Shown: piece by piece, positions 1 to 10,350 of the stretch
How positions within the stretch are numbered: position 1 is the stretch's first letter
Layout: each line of letters starts with the position of its first letter
NCBI GenBank assembly: GCA_003184365.1
Contig: NKYR01000098.1
Location: 57,623 to 121,622 of the forward strand
Direction of reading: 5' to 3'
Length of the DNA stretch: 64,000 nt
Origin: Evernia prunastri
Lineage: Eukaryota; Ascomycota; Lecanoromycetes; Lecanorales; Parmeliaceae
Notes under the pieces: generated by a model
Told to the model about the DNA's origin: nothing
Seen by the model: only the letters and a program-made list of their open reading frames with translations
Database searches by the model: none
Translations under genes and position numbers: made by a program

Positions 1-43
1 CACTGATATCCCAGTCAAAATCTTCACTGATCATAAGGGTCTT

Positions 44-1127
44 ATGTACTTTGCAGAGGGACGTGACCTGAGTCGACGTCAAGCAAGATATCTGGATCTC
101 CTATCAGAATTCAATATCAGGATCCAATTTCGGCCTGGAGTTCAGAATTCNCAGAATTCTAAGGCCGATGCTCTGACCAGAATGGCCGGTTCTAAGCCTC
201 AGGCGCCTGACGATGATCGCCTTAGACAAATGCATCAAACCATCCTTACACCTGACCGACTGGATCTTGATGGCGTAGGAATCTCAGCAGTGGACGACCC
301 AATTTACCCTCAGGTCTGTGAGGCCAACNTATCCCAGTCAAAATCTTCACTGATCATAAGGGCCTTATGTACTTTGCAGAGGGACGTGACCTGAGTCGAC
401 GTCAAGCAAGATATCTGGATCTCCTATCAGAATTCAATATCAGGATCCAATTTCGGCCTGGAGTTCAGAATTCTAAGGCCGATGCTCTGACCAGAATGGC
501 CGGTTCTAAGCCTCAGGCGCCTGACGATGATCGCCTTAGACAAATGCATCAAACCATCCTTACACCTGACCGACTGGATCTTGATGGCGTAGGAATCTCA
601 GCAGTGGACGACCCAATTTACCATCAGGTCTGTGAGGCCAACCTGAACGATGCTATGTGCACTGAACTGCGCCAAGCCAAGGAAGAAAACAAAGAAAAAA
701 ATCCATGGCATCCCACTCCTGAAATGCCAGATCCATGACGGAGTTCTCTATTATGCTCATCGTGTTTGGGTACCGGAGTCAATTCATACTGAGATCATTC
801 GTGAAGTTCATGATCAACCAGCATGTGGCTACCCTGGAGTGCAACGAACGAAAGAACTGCTCAGTCGAGAATATTATTGGAGAGGCATGAAGGATACCAT
901 TGCTCAATATATTCGCAACTGCTACACATGCCATCGCACTAAAGCCTCTCGAGACCGACAGCATGGTCTCCTACAGCCGCTACCTATTCCTCAGAAGCGT
1001 TGGCAAGACATCAGCATGGACTTTATTACTGGACTCCCTAAGTCTGAGCAGTGGAATGCGATTTGCGTACTGATAGATAGGCTTACCAAGGAACGTCACT
1101 ATGTTCCCTGTACTACCGAAGAGGGAG
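44..1127 (+). pseudogene. pol fragments: RNase H tail, integrase zinc finger, start of integrase core
   Basis: Two overlapping copies of the RNase H C-terminus (44-328, then 367 onward) carry the typical ending of Ty3-type RNase H with the motif NSKADALTR. The second continues into the integrase zinc-binding region (H...H...C..C, around CYTCHRTKA) and the first catalytic aspartate region (DISMDFITG). The frame is broken near 690-707: this unit has seven A where the equivalent place at about 1255-1261 has six. The unit stops at the N at 1128. The break may be a homopolymer sequencing or assembly error and not a biological lesion. Confidence 0.85.
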
Positions 1128-1164
1128 NGACCGACTGGATCTTGATGGCGTAGGAATCTCAGCA

Positions 1165-2670
1165 GTGGACGACCCAATTTACCATCAGGTCTGTGAGGCC
1201 AACCTGAACGATGCTATGTGCACTGAACTGCGCCAAGCCAAGGAAGAAAACAAAGAAAAAATCCATGGCATCCCACTCCTGAAATGCCAGATCCATGACG
1301 GAGTTCTCTATTATGCTCATCGTGTTTGGGTACCGGAGTCAATTCATACTGAGATCATTCGTGAAGTTCATGATCAACCAGCATGTGGCCACCCTGGAGT
1401 GCAACGAACGAAAGAACTGCTCAGTCGAGAATATTATTGGAGAGGCATGAAGGATACCATTGCTCAATATATTCGCAACTGCTACACATGCCATCGCACT
1501 AAAGCCTCTCGAGACCGACAGCATGGTCTCCTACAGCCGCTACCTATTCCTCAGAAGCGTTGGCAAGACATCAGCATGGACTTTATTACTGGATTCCCTA
1601 AGTCTGAGCAGTGGAATGCGATTTGCGTACTGATAGATAGGCTTACCAAGGAACGTCACTATATTCCCTGTATTACCGAAGAGGGAGGAACGACTGCTGA
1701 AGCAACTGTGGCCATACTCCTAAAGGAGGTTTTTAGATTGCATGGCCTCCCTAGCAGTATTATCTCCGATAGAGGACCACAATTTATAGCAACCGTCTGG
1801 AAGTCCTTCTGCCAACGCCTTGGCATAGAGGCCAAGTTGTCTACAGCATTCCATCCGGAGACTGACGGACAGACGGAGCGTGCCAATCAGGATCTGGAAC
1901 GTCACTTGCGGACTTATTGCAATCACATGCAGGATGACTGGGCCAAATGGCTTCCTATTGCGGAGTTCGCAGACAATGATGCACAATCTGCCTCTACCAA
2001 AGTGACGCCCTTCTTTGCTAATAAAGGATTCAATCCTCGCATGAGCTTCTCCGCAGATCCTACTGAATACGAAACCACTCGCCAGCGATTGGATGCTGCC
2101 AAGGCAGCAGATATCACTGATCATATGAAGGATATTCTCGCCTATGTCAGGCAAAACCTGGAGTATGCTCGGGAGAGCATGGCTACGCAAGCAAACAAAC
2201 GTCGCCTCGATATCAAGTTCAAGAAAGGCGATATGGTCTTCTTGGACAGCCGCAATATTGAGACCACACGCCCGTCAAAGAAGCTGGGAAACAAGAACGA
2301 AGGACCTTTCAAAGTCATTAAGGTCGTGGGATCTGCATACAAACTCCATCTCCCTCCCACAATGAAGATCCGTCCAGTCGTCAGTCCCAAACTATTGACG
2401 CTCGCTCCTAGGGATCCGCTCCCGGGCCAGAAGAATTCTCCCGCAAAGCCAATCGAGACGCCTAAGGGTGACGAATGGGTTGTGGAGGATATCCTAGACT
2501 CTCGACGTCATTACAACCAATTGCAGTACCAAGTCAAGTGGAAAGATGATGATGACACCCTGACTTGGTGGAATACTGACAATAATGAGTTTGAGGGGGC
2601 CCAGGACGTAGTCAATGACTATCACAGCAAATATCCGGAGAACCCTGGGCCTCACAACGCTATTGCCAAG
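1165..2670 (+). CDS. integrase-chromodomain part of Ty3/gypsy pol (partial)
   Basis: This is the longest uninterrupted pol segment. It reads zinc finger, then the catalytic core with the first Asp in DISMDFITG, the second in SDRGPQF and the Glu in the segment ending ERANQDLE, giving a plausible D,D(35)E triad. A GPF/Y-type linker (NEGPFKVIK) follows and then a chromodomain (EWVVEDILDSRR, LQYQVKWK, LTWW) that in chromoviruses targets integration to chromatin marks. The upstream reverse transcriptase is missing because of the join at 1128, and the C-terminus is cut by the N at 2671. Codon-level continuity across the N is accidental, so the open frame that runs on to about 3.6 kb should not be read as one protein. 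Confidence 0.88.
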
Positions 2671-2671
2671 N

Positions 2672-4029
2672 CAGCAGATATCACTGATCATATGAAGGAT
2701 ATTCTCGCCTATGTCAGGCAAAACCTGGAGTATGCTCGGGAGAGCATGGCTACGCAAGCAAACAAACATCGCCTCGATATCAAGTTCAAGAAAGGCGATA
2801 TGGTCTTCTTGGACAGCCGCAATATTGAGACCACACGCCCGTCAAAGAAGCTGGGAAACAAGAACGAAGGACCTTTCAAAGTCATTAAGGTCGTGGGATC
2901 TGCATACAAACTCCATCTCCCTCCCACAATGAAGATCCGTCCAGTCGTCAGTCCCAAACTATTGACGCTCGCTCCTAGGGATCCGCTCCCGGGCCAGAAG
3001 AATCCTCCCGCAAAGCCAATCGAGACGCCTAAGGGTGACGAATGGGTTGTGGAGGATATCCTAGACTCTCGACGTCATTACAACCAATTGCAGTACCAAG
3101 TCAAGTGGAAAGATGATGATGACACCCTGACTTGGTGGAATACTGACAATAATGAGTTTGAGGGGGCCCAGGACGTAGTCAATGACTATCACAGCAAATA
3201 TCCGGAGAACCCTGGGCCTCACAACGCTATTGCCAAGTCAAGAAGGCCACGCCGTCTCCGAAATCTCCGAGACCTCGCCACTATCCTCATTCTTTCTGCA
3301 CGCAGACGACTCGCAGGCCAATCTACAGCGCTGGGGCATCGCTTGCCTGAGGGGGGGGGTAGTGTTANCTCGCCTATGTCAGGCAAAACCTGGAGTATGC
3401 TCGGGAGAGCATGGCTACGCAAGCAAACAAACATCGCCTCGATATCAAGTTCAAGAAAGGCGATATGGTCTTCTTGGACAGCCGCAATATTGAGACCACA
3501 CGCCCGTCAAAGAAGCTGGGAAACAAGAACGAAGGACCTTTCAAAGTCATTAAGGTCGTGGGATCTGCATACAAACTCCAACTCCCTCCCACAATGAAGA
3601 TCCGTCCAGTCGTCAGTCCCAAACTATTGACGCTCGCTCCTAGGGATCCGCTCCCGGGCCAGAAGAATCCTCCCGCAAAGCCAATCGAGACGCCTAAGGG
3701 TGACGAATGGGTTGTGGAGGATATCCTAGACTCTCGACGTCATTACAACCAATTGCAGTACCAAGTCAAGTGGAAAGATGATGATGACACCCTGACTTGG
3801 TGGAATACTGACAATAATGAGTTTGAGGGGGCCCAGGACGTAGTCAATGACTATCACAGCAAATATCCGGAGAACCCTGGGCCTCACAACGCTATTGCCA
3901 AGTCAAAAAGGCCACGCCGTCTCCGAAATCTCCGAGACCTCGCCACTATCCTCATTCTTTCTGCACGCAGACGACTCGCAGGCCAATCTACAGCGCTGGG
4001 GCATCGCTTGCCTGAGGGGGGGGGTAGAG
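2672..4029 (+). pseudogene. repeated integrase tail and chromodomain units, ending at the polypurine tract
   Basis: Two more copies of the post-integrase region (2672-3367 and 3369-4029) repeat the linker and chromodomain already present at 2106-2670, with only a few substitutions. Both end in a run of nine G just before the LTR start; the first is cut off by the N at 3368 within the first bases of the LTR, while the second runs on into a full LTR. This fits two contigs or copies ending at the LTR, which is where short-read assemblies usually break. In the last unit the frame stays open through the polypurine tract and stops inside the LTR at about 4163. Confidence 0.8.
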
Positions 4030-4254
4030 TGTTACGGACGTACCCTAGCTGTCAGGTACAAAGGGAGTTTTTATGGCTATGTGTCAGGCACATAGAGTAT
4101 TTATTGGTCATTGACACATTCTCATTATCACATAGGCTAGCGGGGATTCTTCCTAGTATTTAAGCGCTCTTCTCCTGTGTACATATTCGCTCTTTATCTA
4201 GTTGTCTTATTCAATTTACCCCCATTAGACTTGACTCTGGGCACGGTTCTGACA
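4030..4254 (+). repeat. 3' LTR of the Ty3/gypsy element
   Basis: The LTR begins TGTTACGG right after a G-rich polypurine tract and is proposed to end at ...GGTTCTGACA, giving TG...CA ends and about 225 bp. A TATA-like stretch (tatttaag at 4157) sits inside. The start is well supported. The end is an inference, because the partner 5' LTR and the target-site duplication are not in the window. Confidence 0.65.
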
Positions 4255-4830
4255 AAGAAGACTTTGAGATTTACGAGAGTACTATCAAAGAGTACGTCAC
4301 GAAGAATATTTACGATAAATCGAATAATCCTAGTAAGCATATGCTGAATATTCGTGAAGTCCTCGACGAAATTAAGATTAAGTTTTACGATTTGAAGACG
4401 AGCACGATGAATTGAGAGAATGATATAAGAGAGTGCATTTTCGCTCAGTGAGTGACGATGTTAAGATAAATAATTGAGTCTATTCGTCAATAAGAGATTC
4501 AAGAGACTTTGAAGAAGCTCGTCGGCGACGAATATAATATAGCTCGACTAAAGACGTCAGCGAGGCGGAGTCGTCTGAACGATGAGGAGAAAGCGAAGGA
4601 TTAGTTTAGACTATATAGTAACATCATCAATGAAGTCGTCTTTTCCGTGGAAATCTCTAGATTCGACGACGATGAGTCTCGTTTCCGCCCTGTATATCTT
4701 GGGACGACGAAGATTTTCATTATACGAATAGTCTCAGCGACGAGATCGACAGCGAGGGAGACCGACAGCGAGGTTGTAAGGAGGCCGAGCCTTATTTTGA
4801 TGAGACCCCCATACAAATCTAGCGCAGCCG
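4255..4830 (+). pseudogene. decayed retroelement-like coding remnant
   Basis: Just after the LTR an open stretch (about 4212-4414) can be read as a lysine- and glutamate-rich, gag-like peptide ending STMN and a stop. The following 400 bp keep short coding-like segments but are full of TGA and TAA codons. AT enrichment and many stops would fit an old element mutated by repeat-induced point mutation, but I cannot assign a family. The open stretch crosses the proposed LTR end, so the boundary between the two elements is uncertain. Confidence 0.4.
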
Positions 4831-5051
4831 GCTTGTAACCTTACTATCGGTATTTTTTTTAGCGTTGGCTGAGGTATAGAAGCACCCGACTTCCTGGTGG
4901 ATACGAGTAAGGTATTGTAAAGCCAAGGCTCTCGCCACACAAAGTATTCCGACAGCTTGGATTCTTTCTTGATTTCACTTCAACAACATCAACGCGCAAA
5001 TTCCTCACCATAAGAAATCTTACATATTTCTTCTGGAAGACTGTCTCAATC

Positions 5052-5940
5052 ATGAGTAAAATCACGGTCGCCGGAGTGCGCACGAATGTGCAATCCCTCC
5101 TTGCCTATTCCCTCGACGAAAAGAAGAGAAATTTCTTGTATGCGATACCCTCTCCTAGGCCTCTTTACAGTGCTTTTTACCATAACGAAAGCTGACATAT
5201 GTTCATAGAGAGACTGTCGAGCTTCAAGTAGATGCTCCCCTCCTCTCCTGAAGTCTCCAACTGCTGACTTCCAAAGATTGGTCTCAAAAACTATGACCCT
5301 CAGCGTGACAAACGTTTCTCAGGAACTATCAAGCTACCTACAGTACCTCGACCAAATATGACGATCTGGTATGGTGTCAATCCAAATATCCTATCATAAA
5401 TCACAATGGAGGTTAACCAAGATGCCGTGGACAGCGTCTTGGGAGATCAGCACGACATTGACCGAGCAAAGCACCACGGCGTCGACGCAATGTCCTCGGA
5501 TGACTTGAAAAAGCTCAACAAGAATAAGAAGCTTATCAAAAAGCTGGCTCGGAAATACGATAGCTTCATATCTAGTGATACGCTGATCAAGCAGATCCCT
5601 CGTCTCTTGGGTCCCGGTCTATCCAAGGGTATGCCTCCTTATCAGCAGCAAAGAGAATTACGCTAATCCAACGCCAGCTGGTAAATTCCCTACCCCAATA
5701 TCCCACAATGAAGACCTCAACGCAAAGATCACCGAAGTCAAGTCCACTATCAAGTTTCAGTTGAAGAAGGTGCTCTGCTTGGGTGTCGCTGTTGGTAATG
5801 TGGGCATGACGGAGGACGAGCTGATCTCGAATATCATGTTGGCTATCAACTATCTTGTCAGTCTGTTGAAGAAGGGATGGCAGAACGTGGGCAGCTTGAC
5901 CATCAAGGCGTCTATGTCACCGCCCAAGCGGTTGTACTAG
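5052..5940 (+). CDS. RPL10A: 60S ribosomal protein uL1 (L10a)
   Basis: Large-subunit ribosomal protein uL1, part of the mobile L1 stalk that handles deacylated tRNA leaving the E site. The gene is intact but heavily split: exons 5052-5137, 5209-5227, 5277-5368, 5435-5628 and 5678-5940 add up to 654 nt, or 217 residues, the normal length for eukaryotic L10a. Family signatures are clear: KNYDPQRDKRFSGTIKLP, then GDQHDIDRAKHHGVDAMS, IPRLLGPGLSK, and the C-terminal GWQNVGSLTIKASMSPPKRLY region. All introns are GT-AG and short (49-71 nt); exon 2 has only 19 nt. Dense introns near the 5' end are common in fungal ribosomal protein genes. The start codon is 0.8 kb from the LTR. No lesion is visible, so I read it as functional. 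Confidence 0.96.
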
Positions 5941-7809
5941 ATGCTGGTCTTCGCAATATGGGAAAGCATTAGGTGTTCAACTCCGTAGCACTCAAGTCAG
6001 AGTCACTGCCTCAATGAAAACAGCATTATATGCTTCAGCTTGTCCGAAGGATGAAAACTCGTGGTACGAATTTGGGCAGCACACGATAGGGCGGTGTAGA
6101 ATACGGCAGACAATTCTAAAACATACAACGTTCCCTCATAAATACTACTACTTGTCGCAACAGCCACATCGCCTCAGGATCGAGCACCATGTGGAGGTGT
6201 GGCCACTACGATTTGGAGCCAAATATTGAAACTTCCTTCATAGCACTTCGTCCAGCTTCTCCCTTTCGCGATCCACCCACTCCCCACCGTCCCAAGTCCC
6301 AATGCGTGCAGCTTTACCGCATCGCAGGCTTCAAGCCCTTTCTAAGGGAGATAGATATGTAGCATCGATTCCACAGCCTCGCCCCTCTTAGATACGACGC
6401 GACTGGTAGGAAAGAACCAAGGCCTGGCAGAAGCCATCATTCAAGGGAGCCGGGAACGGAAGTTCATCCAGATGGGAACTTCATGAGAAGCTCACCAGAT
6501 TGACCCTCAGCAAGCCGCCGTAGCGGAGCTCCCAGATTGTAAAAATTAATTTTACTACTGATGATTGGGAAAAGCAAGAGTAGGCCGAGCTTGGGACGGG
6601 TTTTTGTGGGAAAAATTTCGAGCGCGCTAGAGTAGTGCCGGGAGCTTTCCGCTCTGTACTTTACCCTAGCACCAATCTGAGGCGAAATGTTTGGTTTACA
6701 AAGTGTAGGTCCTGCCGAGTTGTAGAGATCATATTGCAAAAGTGTTTGATCTAGAGCATCATTGATGGAGTTCTATTACTGTTAAAAAAATTAAGGATTT
6801 CGTGGCGTGTACGACGAATTCTAGCTGGAGGAAGTTACCTTACTCGTACTGTTGCGAAATTAGGCCTTATTCATTTTGAAAACATATATTCAGCATAATT
6901 CTATCCATGCAAGATGGTACCTTCTGCCATTGTCTCTCTCTAGCTTCAATCTCCATCCCGGTACGTATGAGTATTCGACAAGCACTGGCACCCAAACAAA
7001 AGCCGCGAGAACATGACCGTAATCCCAGTCGATTTCATTGTCGTTTGAAAAATAATTCTTTTCCTCATTACCGGGGGCACCAAGAGAATCGAGTATCGTA
7101 GTAGGATTCAAGCAGAGCGTAGCTTGCGAGCGAATAGCCGCAAAGCTCTCCTACGGAATTTCACCCTTTGGCTACAGGAAAAGCCAACATGTGATATTAA
7201 CCTTAAGAAGCGTCAGCTGTCGACGATCGTCACAATGTTGGGCGGCATCTACCCTTTTAAATCGACGGCGATGTCATAATTATATCCCATTTCCGTTGTA
7301 TATTTCTGCGCATCCGCACCAGCCAGGGAATTCCACTTTTTCATCGTGGTTTCTGCTCGGGAATTGCCAGCAAAACGAAGTGACCCACCTACGGAGAAGA
7401 AACTCACAAGCCTCGCATGCATCCGCTTTGGCAATGAAACGATCTTCAAATTTCCTGAACCAGCATTCCTTCTCTGGGTAGTATCTCGTGGTTTGCAAAG
7501 AAAGTTGAACAGAGTGAGCTTGTAGTCAAAAGGATCATGGCCTACAGACCATGTGCTGCACAAGCGCTTGTAGGTAACTTAGGGGGAAAGGGGGTGACGT
7601 CCACAGATACTAGTATCGATCCGCTAAGCCGACAGCTGACGCTGGTGCCCTTGTCTGCTCGATCTTGCTTTTCATTCGATCTCGAACAAGCTCTATGTTA
7701 TGCATCAGGGTATCAAAATGTTCTAACCCCTGAATTCAAGCCTCACCAAAGACCCACGACTTTTCTGCAACCCTGAATACGTCTCGATTATAGAGTATGC
7801 ACACCACTC
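5941..7809. other. intergenic, no gene recognised
   Basis: About 1.9 kb between uL1 and LEO1. Short open frames occur on both strands, but none shows a recognisable domain or supported splice structure. The stretch around 6480-6740 (purine/pyrimidine-biased, with an AT-rich core at 6540-6560) may be repeat debris. No tRNA or rRNA is seen. Confidence 0.5.
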
Positions 7810-9320
7810 TCATTCCTCGTCCTCGTCCTCGATCACCCGTCTTCTCTTTACCCTCCCTCCAGCGGCCTCCTCGCTGTTTCTTTTCTTCGGCTTCTTCTCC
7901 TCCAGGTCATCCTCTTCCCCGTCGTCATCCATCTCAATCTCCTCTTCACTCTCCTCCCCAACTTCAGGTTCCTCATCACTTCCCACCAAAAATCCATCTT
8001 CCTCGTCATACTCGTCCTCCCTTGTGCGCCCTCTCCCTCGGAAATCCTCTTCATCCTCGCTGTACTCGCTATTGCGACGTCTCGACTTGCGACTCTTCGG
8101 CTTGCCAATCCTTCCTTTAGTAGTGGCCATGCCGTCTTCGTCTTCCAAACCGCCAATGGTAAGACCAGCGCCCATTCCACCGGTGCGTAAGCCCGAGCGC
8201 TTGAGGACATTGTTGTTCCGAGTGGATTCTCGGTCTTGCTGTACCTGCATGCGGCGTTGCATCCTTGACTTTTCTTTTTCAGCTAATTCAGCTCTTTTCT
8301 TTGCGAGTTCCGGATCTTCATTGATGCTGATAACTGCTAGACCACCATCCGAAGTGTTTTTGTTGCCCTTCTGCGCAGCGGCTAAAGATTGCTGGAGGCG
8401 GGTTAACGCCTCGTCATCTTGGTCCGACGAAGATTGGACCGCTAGTGACGCAGTGATATGATTTGTGAGGCGGACGATCTCGCCAAATTCGTGGGGGGCA
8501 GCGAGATAAGTATGAGAATCAAGTCGGGAGTTGTAAGGCACTGGACCTTGGTTACGACTACGGTTCACAGATGTTGGCGTCGGCGTGATTGGATTGATTT
8601 GTGGCTGTGCGAGGGTCTTTGCAGCGAGTTCAAATTGTTCACGGGGATTCGATGCAAGTTGAAGGGTCAATGAACCATCTGACCAGCGGAGAATGCGTGC
8701 ATTAGACTGAATTATCTCTGGATCGCTAGGTGAGTGCCTCCAGCGTATGGTGTTGTTGGATGTCTGATATGGAGAGAACGTGGACGAAGGGGGACCGGAG
8801 GAGTGATGATCAGTGGCCGGAGGTTTAAAGGTCTTTAGAGTGAAGCCTTCGGGGCTGATGCCGATGAAGTTGGGCAACTGGAGCAGGTAGAGCTATTGCG
8901 AGTATTAACACGGAAATTTGACCCTTTGGGAGACTAAATCTGGATGACTCCATACCTCGCCGTCACTTGGTTGCGGGACAGGGTGACGGCCAATAGAGAT
9001 ATCCAAGACGTTTGCCAAGCGATCATACATCTCTTGTTCCTTGCCGTATCCATCGACGCCATCTTCAATGCGATCGAGTCTGCCTTCATCGTCTCCAGAA
9101 TCTAGCTCGGAGTCATCAAGTTTACGACGTTTATTACTAATGCTCTCTGTACTGACATCCCAAATGTCAGCTTCAACTCGTGGTAGGAAATGAGAGCTTC
9201 ATACCCAGATTGCTCGTCTTCAGATCCCGAGCCAAAAAGCCCGCCAGCATCCTCGTCATTCAGCTGATCGTCGATTTGGCACTGATCGCTGGCTAGACTG
9301 GCATCTTGTTCGTCGGACAT
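7810..9320 (-). CDS. LEO1: RNA polymerase II-associated protein LEO1 (Paf1 complex)
   Basis: LEO1 is a subunit of the Paf1 elongation complex, which travels with RNA polymerase II and supports co-transcriptional histone modification. Exons on the minus strand are 9205-9320, 8956-9151 and 7810-8892 (introns of 53 and 63 nt), giving 464 residues. The N-terminus is acidic with the family motif LFGSGSEDEQSG. The conserved core includes YDRLANVLDISIGRHPVPQ, then LYLLQLPNFIGISPEGFTLK just after exon 3 begins. The C-terminal third is the usual lysine-, arginine- and glutamate-rich tail ending in acidic residues. The start at 9320 is the first ATG in the acidic N-terminal frame. Confidence 0.95.
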
Positions 9321-10350
9321 TTCAGGCTTCCTACTGTTTGAGTGAGTTGCAAGACTTGAAGTCCAGAGAATTTGGCGAGGTTGCTAGGTGCTCATTGCTT
9401 GTAATTTCGTTCTTGGCCTTTGCTTAAGCTGATTGCAGGTTGAGCTCTACTCGCCTTCATTGGCTGATATTCCAAGGGCGCAAGATTGAGAATGGGGTGT
9501 CTCTTTGAAGCACGGTGTAGATGTAGATGTAGATGCAGATGTGACTGACGAGAACCTCAGAGTACTTGGGATTGGTCTCGGATTAATACTTTCTCCGATC
9601 GTCTTCTCGGCTGTTTCACTAAGGTAAGATATTTTAAAGTACCTAGCACTTACCTAAAGTAAAGAAATAGGAGTGAGGCGGCCGTTCCCGGCAAATAAGG
9701 ATCAAAACAAGGGGCTGGGGGTGTCCTCGAAAGCTCTTTACTTCTTTATGAATACCTATTAATTTACCAACCTCACAAGTAATAATATATCGGGTTCTCT
9801 GACAGTAATTGTTGCCCGTCTGTTTGAAGGCATCCGGTCTCTTTTATAGCGACAACGACCACAACAACAAAACTAAATGACGCAGTTCATCGCTATATTA
9901 GCTAAATCGTGTCAATATCCATGCAGGATTGTCACGGTCGATGAAAATTGAAGATACGGCGACTCCCTTGCTCATAATGACTTCTTGGCTCCGTACTATG
10001 TAAGTCTTACCGCATCAAATATGTCTCAACTTTACATCAAGATCTTTTGAGTCTGAAGAATCTGCTTTTGGGGTCTTGCTCTGTGCTACAAGCATTGCTT
10101 ATCTATTTGCCTCGGCGGCCAAACAACATTTCTTTATGCTTGCCATTTGCTATATCTCTCGTCCTCGATTTAAATCATCATGACACTGCATCACCCTCAA
10201 ATTCCTGTGACTGGCTTTCAGGGGCTCTGCCACTGGCTTTCCTCTAATTCCCCCACCACACGCTCACGCACTTTCTCCCGCCGTGTTTCCAAGCCATGTC
10301 AACTATGCCTTCCAATGTTGTGATTTCCATTGCAGAGTTGATGCTTTGGA
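9321..10350. other. intergenic, low-complexity tract
   Basis: About 1 kb between the divergent LEO1 and MOB genes, so it should carry both promoters. It contains a short imperfect tandem of tgtaga/gatgta units near 9520-9540 and a degenerate palindromic TACCTA/TAAAGTA stretch at 9634-9666 related to similar stretches elsewhere in the window. No gene is recognised. Confidence 0.5.

Larger units (their letters stand above)
1..4254 (+). mobile_element. Ty3/gypsy chromodomain retrotransposon, 3' half, mis-assembled
   Basis: The stretch encodes, in order, the end of an RNase H domain, an H2C2 zinc finger, a DDE integrase core and a C-terminal chromodomain, which is the pol order of Ty3/gypsy (Metaviridae) chromoviruses of fungi. 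It is followed by a polypurine tract (about 4014-4029) and an LTR. Reverse transcriptase, gag and the 5' LTR lie outside the window. Five single N bases (151, 329, 1128, 2671, 3368) join units that restart inside sequence already seen upstream, so the array is most simply overlapping contig ends of one element or of near-identical copies, not a true tandem. The family assignment is confident; the copy number and order are not. Confidence 0.93.

Noticed and set aside
1165..3597. A single 810-codon pol protein
   Set aside because: It crosses N bases at 2671 and 3368 and repeats the chromodomain; the continuity is an artefact of joined overlaps.
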